This document shows positions 7,399 through 16,494 of a DNA stretch of 64,000 bases, one piece after another (the first letter of the stretch is position 1; each line of letters begins with the position of its first letter). A program made the position numbers and the translations under genes. The DNA comes from an uncultured Rhodospirillales bacterium (GTDB taxonomy: Bacteria > Pseudomonadota > Alphaproteobacteria > Acetobacterales > Acetobacteraceae): positions 62,001-126,000 of the forward strand of contig CAILMF010000082.1 of NCBI GenBank assembly GCA_903835235.1, in the 5' to 3' direction. The notes under the pieces were generated by a model. That model saw only the letters and a program-made list of their open reading frames with translations, did not search any database and had not been told where the DNA came from.

Positions 7399-9063
7399 TC
7401 ATTTGATCAGGTTGGTATAGCCATTGGTAATGGGGTAACGCCGGTCGCGGCCAAAGGCGCGCGTGCCGATCTTCACCCCCGGCGGCGCCTGGCGGCGCTT
7501 GTACTCGGCGCGGTCCAGCATGCGCCACACCCGCAGCACCAGGGCGCGGTCATGGCCGGCGGCCACCAGCGCATCGACGCTCTGCTCGCCCTCCACCAGG
7601 CCCTGCAGGATCGCGTCCAGCACCTCATAGGGCGGCAGCGTGTCCTGGTCCTTCTGGTCCGGCTTCAGTTCGGCACTCGGCGGCTTGGTGATCACGCGTT
7701 CCGGCATCACGGCGCCCTTGGGCCCCAGCGCGCCGGGCGGGAAGTTGTCGTTCCGCCAGCGGCAAAGCTCGAACACCGTGGTCTTGTAGATGTCCTTCAG
7801 CACGGAATAGCCGCCGCACATGTCGCCATACAGCGTGGCGTAGCCCACCGACATTTCCGACTTGTTGCCGGTGGTCAGCACCATGTCGCCGAACTTGTTG
7901 GACATGGCCATCAGCGTGATCCCGCGCGACCGCGCCTGGATGTTTTCTTCGGTGGCATCCGGGGCGCGGTTGCCGAAGACCGGCCCCAGCATCTGTTGGA
8001 ACGCCGCCATGGCCGGGCCGATATTCACCGTCTCGTAGCTGATCCCCAGCAGCCGCGCGCATTCGGCGGCGTCCTCCAGGCTCTCGCTGCTGGTGTAGGG
8101 GCTGGGCATCATCACCGCCCGCACCTTGTCGGCACCCAGCGCATCGGCGGCCACGGCGGCCGAAATCGCGCTGTCGATGCCGCCGCTCAGCCCCAGCACC
8201 ACACCGGGAAAGCGGTTCTTGCCGACATAGTCCCGCAGGCCCAGCACCATCGCCTGCCAAATCTGCTCCAACTCGCCCGGCAGCTTCGCCGGCGGCTGCG
8301 GCGTGCACACCAGGCGCTCGCCCTCGCGGTGCCATTCCGTCACCACCAGCGCCTCGGCGAAGGCCGGCATCTGCACCGCCAGTGACCGGTCGGGGTTCAG
8401 CACGAAGCTGGCGCCCTCGAACACCAGCTCATCCTGGCCACACACCTGCGCCAGGAAGACGAAGGGCAGCCCGGTTTCCACCACCCGCGGCACCGCGAGA
8501 TCAACGCGCCGCTGGCACTTGCCCACCTCGAACGGCGAGCCATTGATGCTGACGAGAATCTCCGCGCCGCTTTCGGCCAGCGTCTCGGAGACGCTCGGGA
8601 ACCACCAATCCTCGCAGATCATCAGCCCCAGGCGGAAACCGCGGAACGCCACCGGCCCCGGCGCCGGGCCGGCCTCGAACACGCGCTTCTCGTCGAAGAC
8701 GCCGTAATTCGGCAGCTCGTGCTTGGCGCGCTTGGCCAAAATCCGGCCGCCTTCCAGCAGGAACAGCGCGTTATGGCGGCGGCCATTCTCCACCCATGGG
8801 CCGCCCACCACCAGGCCCGGCCCGCCATCGGCGGTCTCGGCCGCCAGGTCGGCAATGGCGCGGGCGCATTCCTCGTTGAAGGCGGGTTTCAGCACCAGGT
8901 CTTCAACCGGGTAACCACCGATGCTGAATTCCGGCGTCACCACCAGGTCGGCGCCGAGGCGCGCGGCCTCGGCCCGGGCGGCGCGGATGCGGTCCGCATT
9001 GCCGCGGATATCCCCGGTATGCAGGTTGAGCTGGGCGAGAGCGATGCGAAGCGTGTCGGACAT
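7399..9063 (-). CDS. nadE: Glutamine-dependent NAD+ synthetase
   Basis: Amidates nicotinic acid adenine dinucleotide to NAD+, the last step of both de novo and salvage routes. The 554-residue protein fuses an N-terminal nitrilase-type glutaminase (Glu45, Lys114, Cys150 in MICEDWW) to a C-terminal ATP-pyrophosphatase synthetase with SGGIDS at 293-298. The length is normal for this two-domain type. It lies on the minus strand near a nicotinate phosphoribosyltransferase-like gene and a DMT permease, which together look like a pyridine-salvage neighbourhood. The start ATG at 9063 begins MSDTLRIALAQLN, the family N-terminus. Identification is secure. Confidence 0.95.
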   Translation of the reverse strand: MSDTLRIALAQLNLHTGDIRGNADRIRAARAEAARLGADLVVTPEFSIGGYPVEDLVLKPAFNEECARAIADLAAETADGGPGLVVGGPWVENGRRHNALFLLEGGRILAKRAKHELPNYGVFDEKRVFEAGPAPGPVAFRGFRLGLMICEDWWFPSVSETLAESGAEILVSINGSPFEVGKCQRRVDLAVPRVVETGLPFVFLAQVCGQDELVFEGASFVLNPDRSLAVQMPAFAEALVVTEWHREGERLVCTPQPPAKLPGELEQIWQAMVLGLRDYVGKNRFPGVVLGLSGGIDSAISAAVAADALGADKVRAVMMPSPYTSSESLEDAAECARLLGISYETVNIGPAMAAFQQMLGPVFGNRAPDATEENIQARSRGITLMAMSNKFGDMVLTTGNKSEMSVGYATLYGDMCGGYSVLKDIYKTTVFELCRWRNDNFPPGALGPKGAVMPERVITKPPSAELKPDQKDQDTLPPYEVLDAILQGLVEGEQSVDALVAAGHDRALVLRVWRMLDRAEYKRRQAPPGVKIGTRAFGRDRRYPITNGYTNLIK

Positions 9064-9093
9064 GATGCCGGAAGCTAGGGATGGCCGGCCCCA

Positions 9094-9188
9094 GGGTCAA
9101 CGCAGCCTGGTGCCCCTCCGGGTCAACGTAGCCTGGTGACCCTCCGGGTCAACGCAGCCTCGTGACCCCCCAGGGTCAACGCGCAGCC
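9094..9188. repeat. 26-bp tandem repeat, 3.5 copies, at the 3' end of the DMT gene
   Basis: Units starting at 9094, 9120, 9146 and 9173 share GGGTCAACGCAGCCTGGTG-like sequence, with spacing of 26, 26 and 27 bp. The last unit contains the stop codon of the DMT permease gene, so the array looks like a repeated duplication of that gene's 3' end. A related copy (GGTCAAGGCGCAGCC) occurs at the 3' end of the upstream gene near 10072. Confidence 0.75.
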
Positions 9189-10063
9189 TTCGCCCCGCCC
9201 GCCACGCCCAGCAGCATCCCCGCACAGGCCAGCGCCACCGCCAGCAGCCCCAGCGGCGGCAGCGCCTCCCCCAGCAAGGGCCAGGCGAACAGTGCCGCCA
9301 GCGCCGGCACCACCGCCCCCAGCATGGTGGTGCGCGCCGCGCCGATGCTGTGCACCGTGCTGGTGTAGAGGAACATCGCCAGCACCGTGGCCCCGGCGCC
9401 GTGATAGGCCATCTGGTACAGGATCACGCCCCAGCTGGCCTGCGCCATGCCGGAGGGCAGGAACAGGAACCACACCGGCAGGTAGATCGGCGCCGCCAGC
9501 AGCGCGATGGTCAGCGTGACGTCCAGCGCCGCAATCCGCCAGCGCCCGACCAGCAACGTATAGACCGCCCAGCAGCCAATGGCCGCGACGAACAAAAGGT
9601 CCCCCACCCAGGCCCGCGCATACAGCCCGGAGGTGACGGCCACCAGCAGCAGGCCCGAAGCCGTCACCAGCCCAAGCCCCAGCGCCTGGCGCCAGCCGAT
9701 GCGGGCAAGGCCCAGCACCTGCGCCAGCAGCATGGCGATCACCGGCAGCCCCGCGGCCATGATGGTGGCGCCATGCGCCGCCGGCGCCAGCTGGTAGCCG
9801 GCATAGGCGCCCAGCGGAAAGCCGAAGCCGGCGAGGCCCAGCACCACCGGCACCCGCCGCCACGGCATCCGCGGCACGCCCCGCCAGGCCAGCAGCGGCA
9901 GCGCGGTCAGGAAGGCGCCGCCATAGCGCAGCGCCGCCACATCCCAGGAGGTCAACGATTGGCGCGAGGTCAACCGCGCCATCAGGTGGAAGCTGACCCA
10001 GACCACCAGCAGCAGCCCGGCGCAGAGCCAGCCCAGCAGCCGCTCGCGCCGCTCAGGGGTCAA
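9176..10063 (-). CDS. EamA-family DMT transporter
   Basis: A 295-residue integral membrane protein with about ten hydrophobic segments in two EamA halves (for example LLGWLCAGLLLVVWVSF and GLLAVALACAGMLLG), the drug/metabolite transporter fold. The ORF is open upstream to 10162, but that would overlap the previous gene. I chose the TTG at 10063, 10 nt after the previous gene's TGA, giving MTPERRERLLGW and a complete first membrane segment. Its position between an NAPRT-like gene and nadE raises the possibility of a pyridine or nucleobase substrate, but DMT specificity cannot be read from sequence. Confidence 0.82.
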   Translation of the reverse strand: MTPERRERLLGWLCAGLLLVVWVSFHLMARLTSRQSLTSWDVAALRYGGAFLTALPLLAWRGVPRMPWRRVPVVLGLAGFGFPLGAYAGYQLAPAAHGATIMAAGLPVIAMLLAQVLGLARIGWRQALGLGLVTASGLLLVAVTSGLYARAWVGDLLFVAAIGCWAVYTLLVGRWRIAALDVTLTIALLAAPIYLPVWFLFLPSGMAQASWGVILYQMAYHGAGATVLAMFLYTSTVHSIGAARTTMLGAVVPALAALFAWPLLGEALPPLGLLAVALACAGMLLGVAGGAKAAR

Positions 10064-10073
10064 GGCCCAGGGG

Positions 10074-11231
10074 TCAAGGCGCAGCCTTGCCGTTCTTCCT
10101 GCGGTCGCCGTTCCGATGCAGCAGGAACTCGCGCCCCAGCTTGACCCGCTGCTGCCCGTCATACTCGACGATATCGGCGGTGGCGTAGGTCTCGGACCAG
10201 ATATCCGGGATGAAGCTGCCGGTGCCGACCACGTCGATCGGCGCGCGCGCCTCCGCCATCACCCGGCATTTCTGCACGCCGAAGCCGGAGGAGGCGACGA
10301 TCCGCACCTTGGGGAAGCCGGCCTGGTCCAACGCCTCGCGCATCTTCCACACCGCGGAGGCCGAGACGCCGGTGCCGACCAGGTGGCGCAGCTCGGTTTC
10401 GCTGCGGTAGCGGCGGATCGCGCCCGGCGCATGGCGTTCCAGCACGGCATAGCTCTCGGCGGGGTCCAGCCCCTCCAGGAAGCGCCCGCCATGGGTGTCC
10501 AGCCTGACGGCCATCCGCCCGGCCGCCGCCATTTCGGGGAAGCGCCGGCACACCGCCAGCCCGTCCGTCACCTCGTGCCCAAAGTAGTCCACCAGCACGG
10601 TCAGCGGCTCGTCCGGATAGGTCTCCACGAACATCTCGGCCGCGCGCACGGTGGAGTTGGCGTAGCCGATCAGCGCATGCGGCATGGTGCCATAGCCATG
10701 CCCGGCGCCGAACCAATGCGCCGTGCTGTCATTGGCATTGCCGACGAAGCCCTTCGCGCCCTCGCGCTTGGCCGCGGCGCTGCCGACGGCCGCGGCATAG
10801 GCCATCATCTCCTGCATTTCCTGCCCGGCGCAGTGCCGCGCATCCATGGCCAGGAAGCTCACCTGCGGCAGTTCCAGGCACATCTGGTAGGCGTTGTGCG
10901 CGGCCACGCAGGGCGCGCCCAGCTTCTGCAGGTACAGCGTCTCCAAATCCGCCAGGGCGACAAAGGAGCCGGTGAGGTACAGGATCGGGTCACCCGCCCC
11001 GACCCATTCGCCCTCGGGGTGCACCAGGTCGATCTCGAATTCGGTGCCGCGTGCCTTCGCCACCGCCTGCAACCAGTCCAGCATCAACCGCGGGGCGGAG
11101 ACGACGGGCCGGCGCAGGAACACCGCATAGGTCACCCGGTTGTCGCCGAACTTGCCGACGATGGTCCGGGTGCGGTTGAAGTAGGCGTCGGTCTGCGCCG
11201 CAATCGCGGCGTCCGACGTCTCATGTGTCAT
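10074..11231 (-). CDS. Nicotinate phosphoribosyltransferase-like protein
   Basis: A 385-residue member of the nicotinate/quinolinate phosphoribosyltransferase superfamily, predicted to make nicotinate mononucleotide from nicotinate and PRPP for NAD salvage. Visible features include the conserved region HNAYQMCLEL, the barrel strand VRLDTHGGRF and the phosphate-binding-type segment VVGTGSFIPD near the C-terminus. I took the ATG at 11231 (MTHETSDAAIAAQ), 2 nt after the DAHP synthase stop; the longer reading is low-complexity. Proximity to nadE supports a role in NAD salvage. Exact substrate remains an inference. Confidence 0.8.
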   Translation of the reverse strand: MTHETSDAAIAAQTDAYFNRTRTIVGKFGDNRVTYAVFLRRPVVSAPRLMLDWLQAVAKARGTEFEIDLVHPEGEWVGAGDPILYLTGSFVALADLETLYLQKLGAPCVAAHNAYQMCLELPQVSFLAMDARHCAGQEMQEMMAYAAAVGSAAAKREGAKGFVGNANDSTAHWFGAGHGYGTMPHALIGYANSTVRAAEMFVETYPDEPLTVLVDYFGHEVTDGLAVCRRFPEMAAAGRMAVRLDTHGGRFLEGLDPAESYAVLERHAPGAIRRYRSETELRHLVGTGVSASAVWKMREALDQAGFPKVRIVASSGFGVQKCRVMAEARAPIDVVGTGSFIPDIWSETYATADIVEYDGQQRVKLGREFLLHRNGDRRKNGKAAP

Positions 11232-11233
11232 GG

Positions 11234-12613
11234 CTACTGCGCCGCCAGCGCGGGCTCCGGGCGAACCCGGCGCGCCTTCAGCTCCTCGGCGATCAGGAAG
11301 GCCAGCTCCAGGCTCTGCTCCGCGTTCAGCCGCGGGTCGCAATTGGTCTGGTAGGCGCGGCTCAGGTCGGTTTCGGTCAGCCTATGGGCGCCGCCCAGGC
11401 ATTCCGTCACTTCCTGGCCGGTCATTTCTACGTGTACGCCGCCGGGGTGGGTGCCCTCCGCCGCATGCACGTCGAAGAAGCCACGCACCTCCGCCAGGAT
11501 GGCATCGAAGGGCCTGGTCTTGTAGCTGCCGGCGGAGACGGTGTTGCCGTGCATCGGGTCGCACAGCCAGACCACGTTGCGCCCGGCCTTGGCCACCGCG
11601 CGCACCAGCGGCGCCAGCTTCTCCTCCACCTTGCCCGCGCCCATGCGGGAGATCAGGGTCAGCCGGCCCTTCTCATTCGCGGGGTTCAGGATTTCGGTGA
11701 GGTTCACCAGCTCGTCGGCCGCCATCGAAGGCCCGACCTTCATGCCGATGGGGTTCTTCACCCCACGCAGGAATTCCACGTGTGCGCCATCCGGCTGGCG
11801 GGTGCGGTCGCCGATCCAGAGGAAGTGGGCCGAGCAGGCATAGCTGTCGCCGGTCAGGCTGTCGGTGCGGGTCAGCGCCTGCTCATAGGGCAGCAGCAGG
11901 CTTTCGTGGGATGTGTAGAAATCGGTCTCGCGGATTTGCGGCGCATTGGCGCTGGTCATGCCGCAGGCGGCCATGAAGTTCAGCGTCTCGTCGATCCGCT
12001 GCGACAGGTCCTCGTAGCGCGCCGCCATTGGGGAACGGGCGACGAAGCCGAGGTTCCAGCGATGCACCTCATGCAGGTCGGCATAGCCACCGGTGGCGAA
12101 GGCGCGCAGCAGGTTCAGCGTGCCCGCCGACTGCATGTACGCGAACTCCATCCGCGCGGGGTCCGGGATGCGGCTGGCGCTGTCGAAATCCGGGCCATTG
12201 ATGATGTCACCGCGATAGCTCGGCAGCGTCACCTCGCCCTTCTTCTCCACGTCGCTGCTGCGCGGCTTGGCGAACTGGCCCGCCATGCGCCCCAGCTTCA
12301 CCACGGGCACCGAGGCGCCGAAGGTCAGCACCACGGACATCTGCAGCAGCACGCGGAAGGTGTCGCGGATGACGTTGGCGGTGAAGTCGCCGAAGCTCTC
12401 GGCGCAGTCGCCGCCCTGCAGCACGAAGCCCTGGCCGTCCCCGGCCTGGGCCAGCGCCGCCTTCAGCCGGCGCGCCTCACCGGCAAACACCAGCGGCGGA
12501 AATCGGCCGATCTTGGCCTCCATCTCCGAGAGCTTCGCCGGGTCCGGATATTCGGGCACCTGCCGGATCGGCATGTCTCGCCAGCTTCCGGGATGCCACG
12601 CGCGCGCAACCAT
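11234..12613 (-). CDS. aroG: Class II 3-deoxy-7-phosphoheptulonate synthase
   Basis: Condenses phosphoenolpyruvate and erythrose 4-phosphate in the first step of the shikimate pathway. This is the class II (plant/AroA-II) type, 459 residues. Diagnostic stretches are WHPGSWR near the N-terminus, [16 protein letters not shown] and the metal-site region CDPMHGNT. The start at 12613 keeps the conserved WHPGSWR and follows a GGGGAA ribosome-binding site. A Met at codon 14 would cut it. The gene is followed within 2 nt by the NAPRT-like gene. No aromatic amino acid leader peptide is visible in the 65-nt upstream gap. Confidence 0.94.
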   Translation of the reverse strand: MVARAWHPGSWRDMPIRQVPEYPDPAKLSEMEAKIGRFPPLVFAGEARRLKAALAQAGDGQGFVLQGGDCAESFGDFTANVIRDTFRVLLQMSVVLTFGASVPVVKLGRMAGQFAKPRSSDVEKKGEVTLPSYRGDIINGPDFDSASRIPDPARMEFAYMQSAGTLNLLRAFATGGYADLHEVHRWNLGFVARSPMAARYEDLSQRIDETLNFMAACGMTSANAPQIRETDFYTSHESLLLPYEQALTRTDSLTGDSYACSAHFLWIGDRTRQPDGAHVEFLRGVKNPIGMKVGPSMAADELVNLTEILNPANEKGRLTLISRMGAGKVEEKLAPLVRAVAKAGRNVVWLCDPMHGNTVSAGSYKTRPFDAILAEVRGFFDVHAAEGTHPGGVHVEMTGQEVTECLGGAHRLTETDLSRAYQTNCDPRLNAEQSLELAFLIAEELKARRVRPEPALAAQ

Positions 12614-12678
12614 TTGACTTGTTTCCCCAATAAGGCCGCGGACGTTAGCCGCTGTTGGCCGGTTATGCCAAGGCCGGC

Positions 12679-14073
12679 CTATTCGGCCGCCGCGGTCGCC
12701 GCCCCTTGGGGCACCCCCGCCACCCGCGTCCGCGTCCGCATCGTCACGAACTCCTCGGCCGCGGTCGGGTGGATGCCGATGGTCCGGTCGAAATCCTGCT
12801 TGGTCGCGCCCATCACCACGGCGATGCCCACCCCCTGCATGATCTCGGCGCTGTCCTCCCCCAGCATATGCGCGCCCAGCACCTTCTGAGAGTTCTGGCA
12901 GACCACCAGCTTCATCAGGCTCTTGCGGCCCTCCCGCTTGCTGATGGTGTGGCGCATGGGGGTGAAGCGGCTGACATAGACATCCACCGGCCCCAGCTTG
13001 GCTGCGGCTTCCTCGCTCAGGCCCACGGTGCCGATTGGCGGGCTGGTGAACACCGCGGTCGGCACGTTGTCATAGCTGGCCCGGCGCGGCTTGTTGCCAA
13101 ACAGCGTATCGGCCAGCGCATGGCCCACCGCGGTCGCCATCGGCGTCAGGTTCACCCGGTCGATCACGTCGCCCATGGCGAAGATATGCGGCTGCGAGGT
13201 GGCGTGGTCGTCATCCACCACCACCGCACCGCCGGCGGTCATCGCCACGCCGGCCGCTTCCAGCCCCAGGCCCTGGGTGTTGGGGGAGCGCCCGGTGCAG
13301 AAGAACACCGCATCCGCCTCGCGCACGAAGGTCTCGCTGCCGGTGACCATCACCTGGCCGCCCACCCGGGCGATCCGACCGGGCGCCACGTTCGGGTTCA
13401 GGCGGATGCCCTGCGCCGTCATCGCCTCGGCCAGCGCCTCGCGGATATCGCTGTCGAACCCGCGCAGCGGCATGGAGGCGCGGTAGATCACGTCCACCTC
13501 GGCGCCCAGGCCACGCAGCAGGCAGGCGAATTCCAGCGCGATATAGCCGCTGCCCAGCACCACCACGCGCTTCGGCAGCGCCTTCAGCGTGAACAGGTCG
13601 TCCGAGATCAGCCCATGCTCGGCGCCGGGAATGTCCAGCCTGGTCGCCCGCCCGCCGGTGGCGATGACGATCCGCTCCGCCGTCACCCGCTGCCCGCCGA
13701 CATCCAGCGTATGCGCGTCCAGGAAGGTCGCCCGCGCGTCGAACCTGGTGACGCCGACGCCGGCCAGCAGCTTGTCATAGATGCCCGAAAGCCTGGTGAC
13801 CTCGGCATCCCGCGCCGCCGCCAGCTTGGCCCAGTCGTGGCCACCGACAGAAATATCCCAGCCGAAGGCGCGGGCGTCTTCCGCCCACATGCCGTATTCG
13901 GCGGCGTTAACCATGATCTTCTTCGGCACGCAGCCCACGTTGACGCAGGTGCCGCCCCAGAAGCGCTCCTCCGCCACCGCCACCCGGGCGCCGTGCTGGG
14001 CGGAGATGCGGGCGCAGCGCACGCCGGCGCTGCCGCCGCCGATGACGAAAAGGTCGTAGTCGTAGGTGGTCAT
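12679..14073 (-). CDS. gor: Glutathione-disulfide reductase
   Basis: FAD- and NADPH-dependent reduction of oxidised glutathione in the cytosol. The 464-residue protein has the FAD dinucleotide fold [11 protein letters not shown], the redox pair Cys43-VNVG-Cys48, a second Rossmann fold ([14 protein letters not shown]) and the C-terminal His-Pro-Thr-Ala-Ala-Glu-Glu active-site segment. A ribosome-binding site AGGAG precedes the ATG at 14073. A short copy of the gene's 5' end sits immediately upstream (14085-14150). The length is typical. Dihydrolipoamide and mercuric reductase relatives are excluded by the C-terminal pattern, though without alignment this is a strong but not absolute call. Confidence 0.92.
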   Translation of the reverse strand: MTTYDYDLFVIGGGSAGVRCARISAQHGARVAVAEERFWGGTCVNVGCVPKKIMVNAAEYGMWAEDARAFGWDISVGGHDWAKLAAARDAEVTRLSGIYDKLLAGVGVTRFDARATFLDAHTLDVGGQRVTAERIVIATGGRATRLDIPGAEHGLISDDLFTLKALPKRVVVLGSGYIALEFACLLRGLGAEVDVIYRASMPLRGFDSDIREALAEAMTAQGIRLNPNVAPGRIARVGGQVMVTGSETFVREADAVFFCTGRSPNTQGLGLEAAGVAMTAGGAVVVDDDHATSQPHIFAMGDVIDRVNLTPMATAVGHALADTLFGNKPRRASYDNVPTAVFTSPPIGTVGLSEEAAAKLGPVDVYVSRFTPMRHTISKREGRKSLMKLVVCQNSQKVLGAHMLGEDSAEIMQGVGIAVVMGATKQDFDRTIGIHPTAAEEFVTMRTRTRVAGVPQGAATAAAE

Positions 14074-14084
14074 GGCGGCGGCTC

Positions 14085-14150
14085 CTATTCAGACCGCGCC
14101 GCAAGCGGCCCGGCGGCACCAATGACGAAAAGGTCGTAGTCGTAGGCCAT
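14085..14150 (-). pseudogene. Duplicated gor 5' end / 21-codon upstream ORF
   Basis: A 21-codon ORF begins [14 protein letters not shown] and ends at TAG, whose bases overlap the AGGAG ribosome-binding site of gor. Its first 25 nt or so (14122-14146) are identical to the start of gor (14042-14066). It has its own good ribosome-binding site (AAGGGA). It is most simply the fossil of a partial duplication of the gor start, but it could also act as a translated leader that couples to gor. Confidence 0.6.
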
Positions 14151-14222
14151 GCCGGCAATCCCTTGTGCAAGCCGCGCCACAAGGGGCGGCGGTAACTGTA
14201 TCAAACGGCGCGGGACGGCCGG

Positions 14223-14444
14223 TCAGCCGCGTTCCTCACCCTTGAGCACGGTGACAATGGCCATGCCATGCCCCCGCCCGAGATCAAACTCGGTCTTCAG
14301 CCAGTCCAGGATCGCCCCGGCCTTGACGCCCTTCCTCAGCGTGCCGCCCTCGGTGAAGCCGCGCTCCGCCGCCATGGCCTTGAACTCGGCAACGCTCTTG
14401 CCGGTCTTGGCCTGGATGTTGTCCAGATAGGCCTGGAAGGACAT
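14223..14444 (-). CDS. DUF4287 domain-containing small protein
   Basis: A 73-residue protein starting MSFQAYLDNIQAKTGKS with the continuation VAEFKAMAAERGF and GHGMAIVTVL, the pattern of the short DUF4287 family found in many proteobacteria and actinobacteria. Function is unknown. No membrane segment is visible. It lies 11 nt downstream of the maoC-like gene and in the same direction, so it is probably in the gabD-maoC transcript. Confidence 0.85.
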   Translation of the reverse strand: MSFQAYLDNIQAKTGKSVAEFKAMAAERGFTEGGTLRKGVKAGAILDWLKTEFDLGRGHGMAIVTVLKGEERG

Positions 14445-14455
14445 GCACGCTGCTC

Positions 14456-14899
14456 CTAGGTGGCCCGCCGCGGCACCAGCAGCCGCACGGTGAAGACCTG
14501 TACTTCCTCGTCTCGCTGGTTCAGCACGGCGTTACGCACCAAAACGCTGCCGCGGTCCGGCTTGCTCTTGCTCGGCGCAATCTCCAGCACCTCGGCACTC
14601 AGCCGCAGCGTGTCGCCCGGCCGCACCGGGCGCACCCATTGCAGGTCCCCGCCGCCGCCGACCACGCCCCAGCCGAAATGGCCCAGCGCCTGCACCGTCA
14701 TCTTCATCGCCATGGCCGCGGTGTGCCAGCCACTGGCCGCCAGCCCGGCGAAGACCGGGTGCTCGGCGGCGGCCACCTCGTCCAGATGGAAGGGCTGCGG
14801 GTCGTACTCCGCCGCAAAGCCCTTGATCGCCTCGGCCGTCACCTGGGTCGGCCCCGCCGTGAAGCGTTGGCCGACCACCAGGTCCTCCAGGAAGATCAC
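14456..14899 (-). CDS. MaoC-family acyl dehydratase
   Basis: A 147-residue hot-dog fold protein of the (R)-specific enoyl-CoA hydratase/MaoC type. The hydratase segment reads FAAEYDPQPFHLDE with the catalytic Asp and His, followed by PVFAGLAASGWHTAAM, which matches the family order. It would hydrate an enoyl-CoA or a mesaconyl-like acyl-CoA; the substrate is unknown. The start overlaps the gabD stop (ATGA, 14896-14899), so the two are translationally coupled. Confidence 0.88.
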   Translation of the reverse strand: MIFLEDLVVGQRFTAGPTQVTAEAIKGFAAEYDPQPFHLDEVAAAEHPVFAGLAASGWHTAAMAMKMTVQALGHFGWGVVGGGGDLQWVRPVRPGDTLRLSAEVLEIAPSKSKPDRGSVLVRNAVLNQRDEEVQVFTVRLLVPRRAT

Positions 14900-16374
14900 G
14901 TCCCGATGCCGCCCAGCGCCAGGTACTTCACCTCCAGGTATTCCTCGATCCCGTACAGGCTGCCTTCGCGCCCCAGCCCGCTTTCCTTCACGCCACCGAA
15001 GGGCGCCACCTCGGTCGAGATGATCCCCTCATTGATCCCGATCATCCCGCTTTCAATCCCCTCCGCCACGCGGAAGATCCGGCCGATGTCGCGCGCATAG
15101 AAATACGCCGCCAGGCCGAACGGCGTGTCGTTCGCCAGCCGAATGGCCTCTTCCTCGGTCTTGAAGCGGAACAACGGCGCCACCGGGCCGAAGGTCTCCT
15201 CGGAGAAGATCATCGCGTCGTGCGGCACATTGGCCAGGATGGTCGGCTCGAAGAAGTTGCCGCCATTGCCGTGGCGCTTGCCGCCGGTCACCACGCTGGC
15301 GCCGCGCTTCACCGCATCGGCGATGTGCTCCTCCACCTTCAGCACGGCATCGCCATTGATCAGCGGCCCCTGGGTCACGCCCGGCTCCATGCCGTTGCCG
15401 ACCTTCAGCGCTTCCACCGCCACCTTCAGCTTGGCGGCGAAGGCGTCATAGACGCCGTCCTGCACCAGCAGCCGGTTGGCGCACACGCAGGTCTGCCCGG
15501 TGTTGCGGTACTTGCTGGCCATGGCGCCCAGCACCGCCTGGTCCAGGTCGGCATCGTCGAACACGATGAACGGCGCGTTGCCGCCCAGCTCCATGCTGGT
15601 CTTCTTCACCGTCTGCGCGCACTGCGCCAGCAGATGGCGGCCGACTTCCGTGCTGCCGGTGAAGGTCAGCTTGCGGATGATCGGGTTGCTGGTCAGCTCG
15701 GCGCCCATCGCGCCACTCGGCCCGGTGATGATGTTGCAGACGCCCTTCGGCATGCCGGCCCGTTCCGCCAGCACCGCCAGCGCCAGCGCGCTGAACGGGG
15801 TCTGGCTGGCCGGACGGATCACGCCGGTGCAGCCCGCCGCCCAGCCCGGCCCGGTCTTGCGCGTGATCATCGCGGCCGGGAAGTTCCACGGCGTGATCGC
15901 GGCGAAGACGCCGATCGGCTCCTTCGTCACCAGAATGCGGCGGCCCTTGGCGTTCTGCGGAATGGTCTGGCCATAGACCCGCTTGGCCTCCTCGGCGAAC
16001 CATTCGATGAAGCTGGCGGCATAGGCGATCTCGCCCTTGCTTTCTGCGAGTGGCTTGCCCTGCTCGGCCGTCATGATCGCCGCCAGGTCATCCGTGTTGG
16101 CGATCATCAGGTCGAACAGCCGGCGCAAAATCGCGCTGCGGTCCTTGGCCAACATGGCGCGCCAGGCCGGCTGGGCGGCGTTGGCGGCCTCAATGGCGCG
16201 GCGCGTCTCGGCCTGGCCCATGGCCGGCACGGTGCCCACCAGCTCGCCATTGGCGGGGTTGCGGACTTCCAGAACCTTGCCGCTATCGGCCTGCACCCAG
16301 GCGCCATCGATGTAGTTGGCCTGGCGGAACAGCTCAGGGTCCTTCAGCGGCAGCCTGCTCATTGCGTCCAACAT
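14896..16374 (-). CDS. gabD: NAD(P)-dependent succinate-semialdehyde dehydrogenase-like enzyme
   Basis: Aldehyde dehydrogenase superfamily, 492 residues, closest in visible motifs to GabD (succinate semialdehyde to succinate). Seen: EQGKPLAESKGE, ITPWNFPAAMITRK, FTGSTEVGR, MELGGNAPFIVFDDAD and the catalytic cysteine in NTGQTCVCANR. Odd feature: the cofactor-site KPA/KPS motif reads VIRPASQTPFSAL, with Arg replacing the normally conserved Lys. The ATG at 16374 follows AAGGAG at 7 nt. It is the first gene of a group with maoC and the DUF4287 gene. Glutarate semialdehyde or another aldehyde acid could be the substrate. Confidence 0.85.
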   Translation of the reverse strand: MLDAMSRLPLKDPELFRQANYIDGAWVQADSGKVLEVRNPANGELVGTVPAMGQAETRRAIEAANAAQPAWRAMLAKDRSAILRRLFDLMIANTDDLAAIMTAEQGKPLAESKGEIAYAASFIEWFAEEAKRVYGQTIPQNAKGRRILVTKEPIGVFAAITPWNFPAAMITRKTGPGWAAGCTGVIRPASQTPFSALALAVLAERAGMPKGVCNIITGPSGAMGAELTSNPIIRKLTFTGSTEVGRHLLAQCAQTVKKTSMELGGNAPFIVFDDADLDQAVLGAMASKYRNTGQTCVCANRLLVQDGVYDAFAAKLKVAVEALKVGNGMEPGVTQGPLINGDAVLKVEEHIADAVKRGASVVTGGKRHGNGGNFFEPTILANVPHDAMIFSEETFGPVAPLFRFKTEEEAIRLANDTPFGLAAYFYARDIGRIFRVAEGIESGMIGINEGIISTEVAPFGGVKESGLGREGSLYGIEEYLEVKYLALGGIGT

Positions 16375-16494
16375 CGCCGGTCTCCTTCCCAGGTTGGCCC
16401 GGAAGATAGGCGCCCCGGCCCCCGATGTCAGCCTTCCCGCCCGGGCCTTTCCGGGCCTAGGCTACCGGCAACGACAAAACGCGGGAGGCGACCC

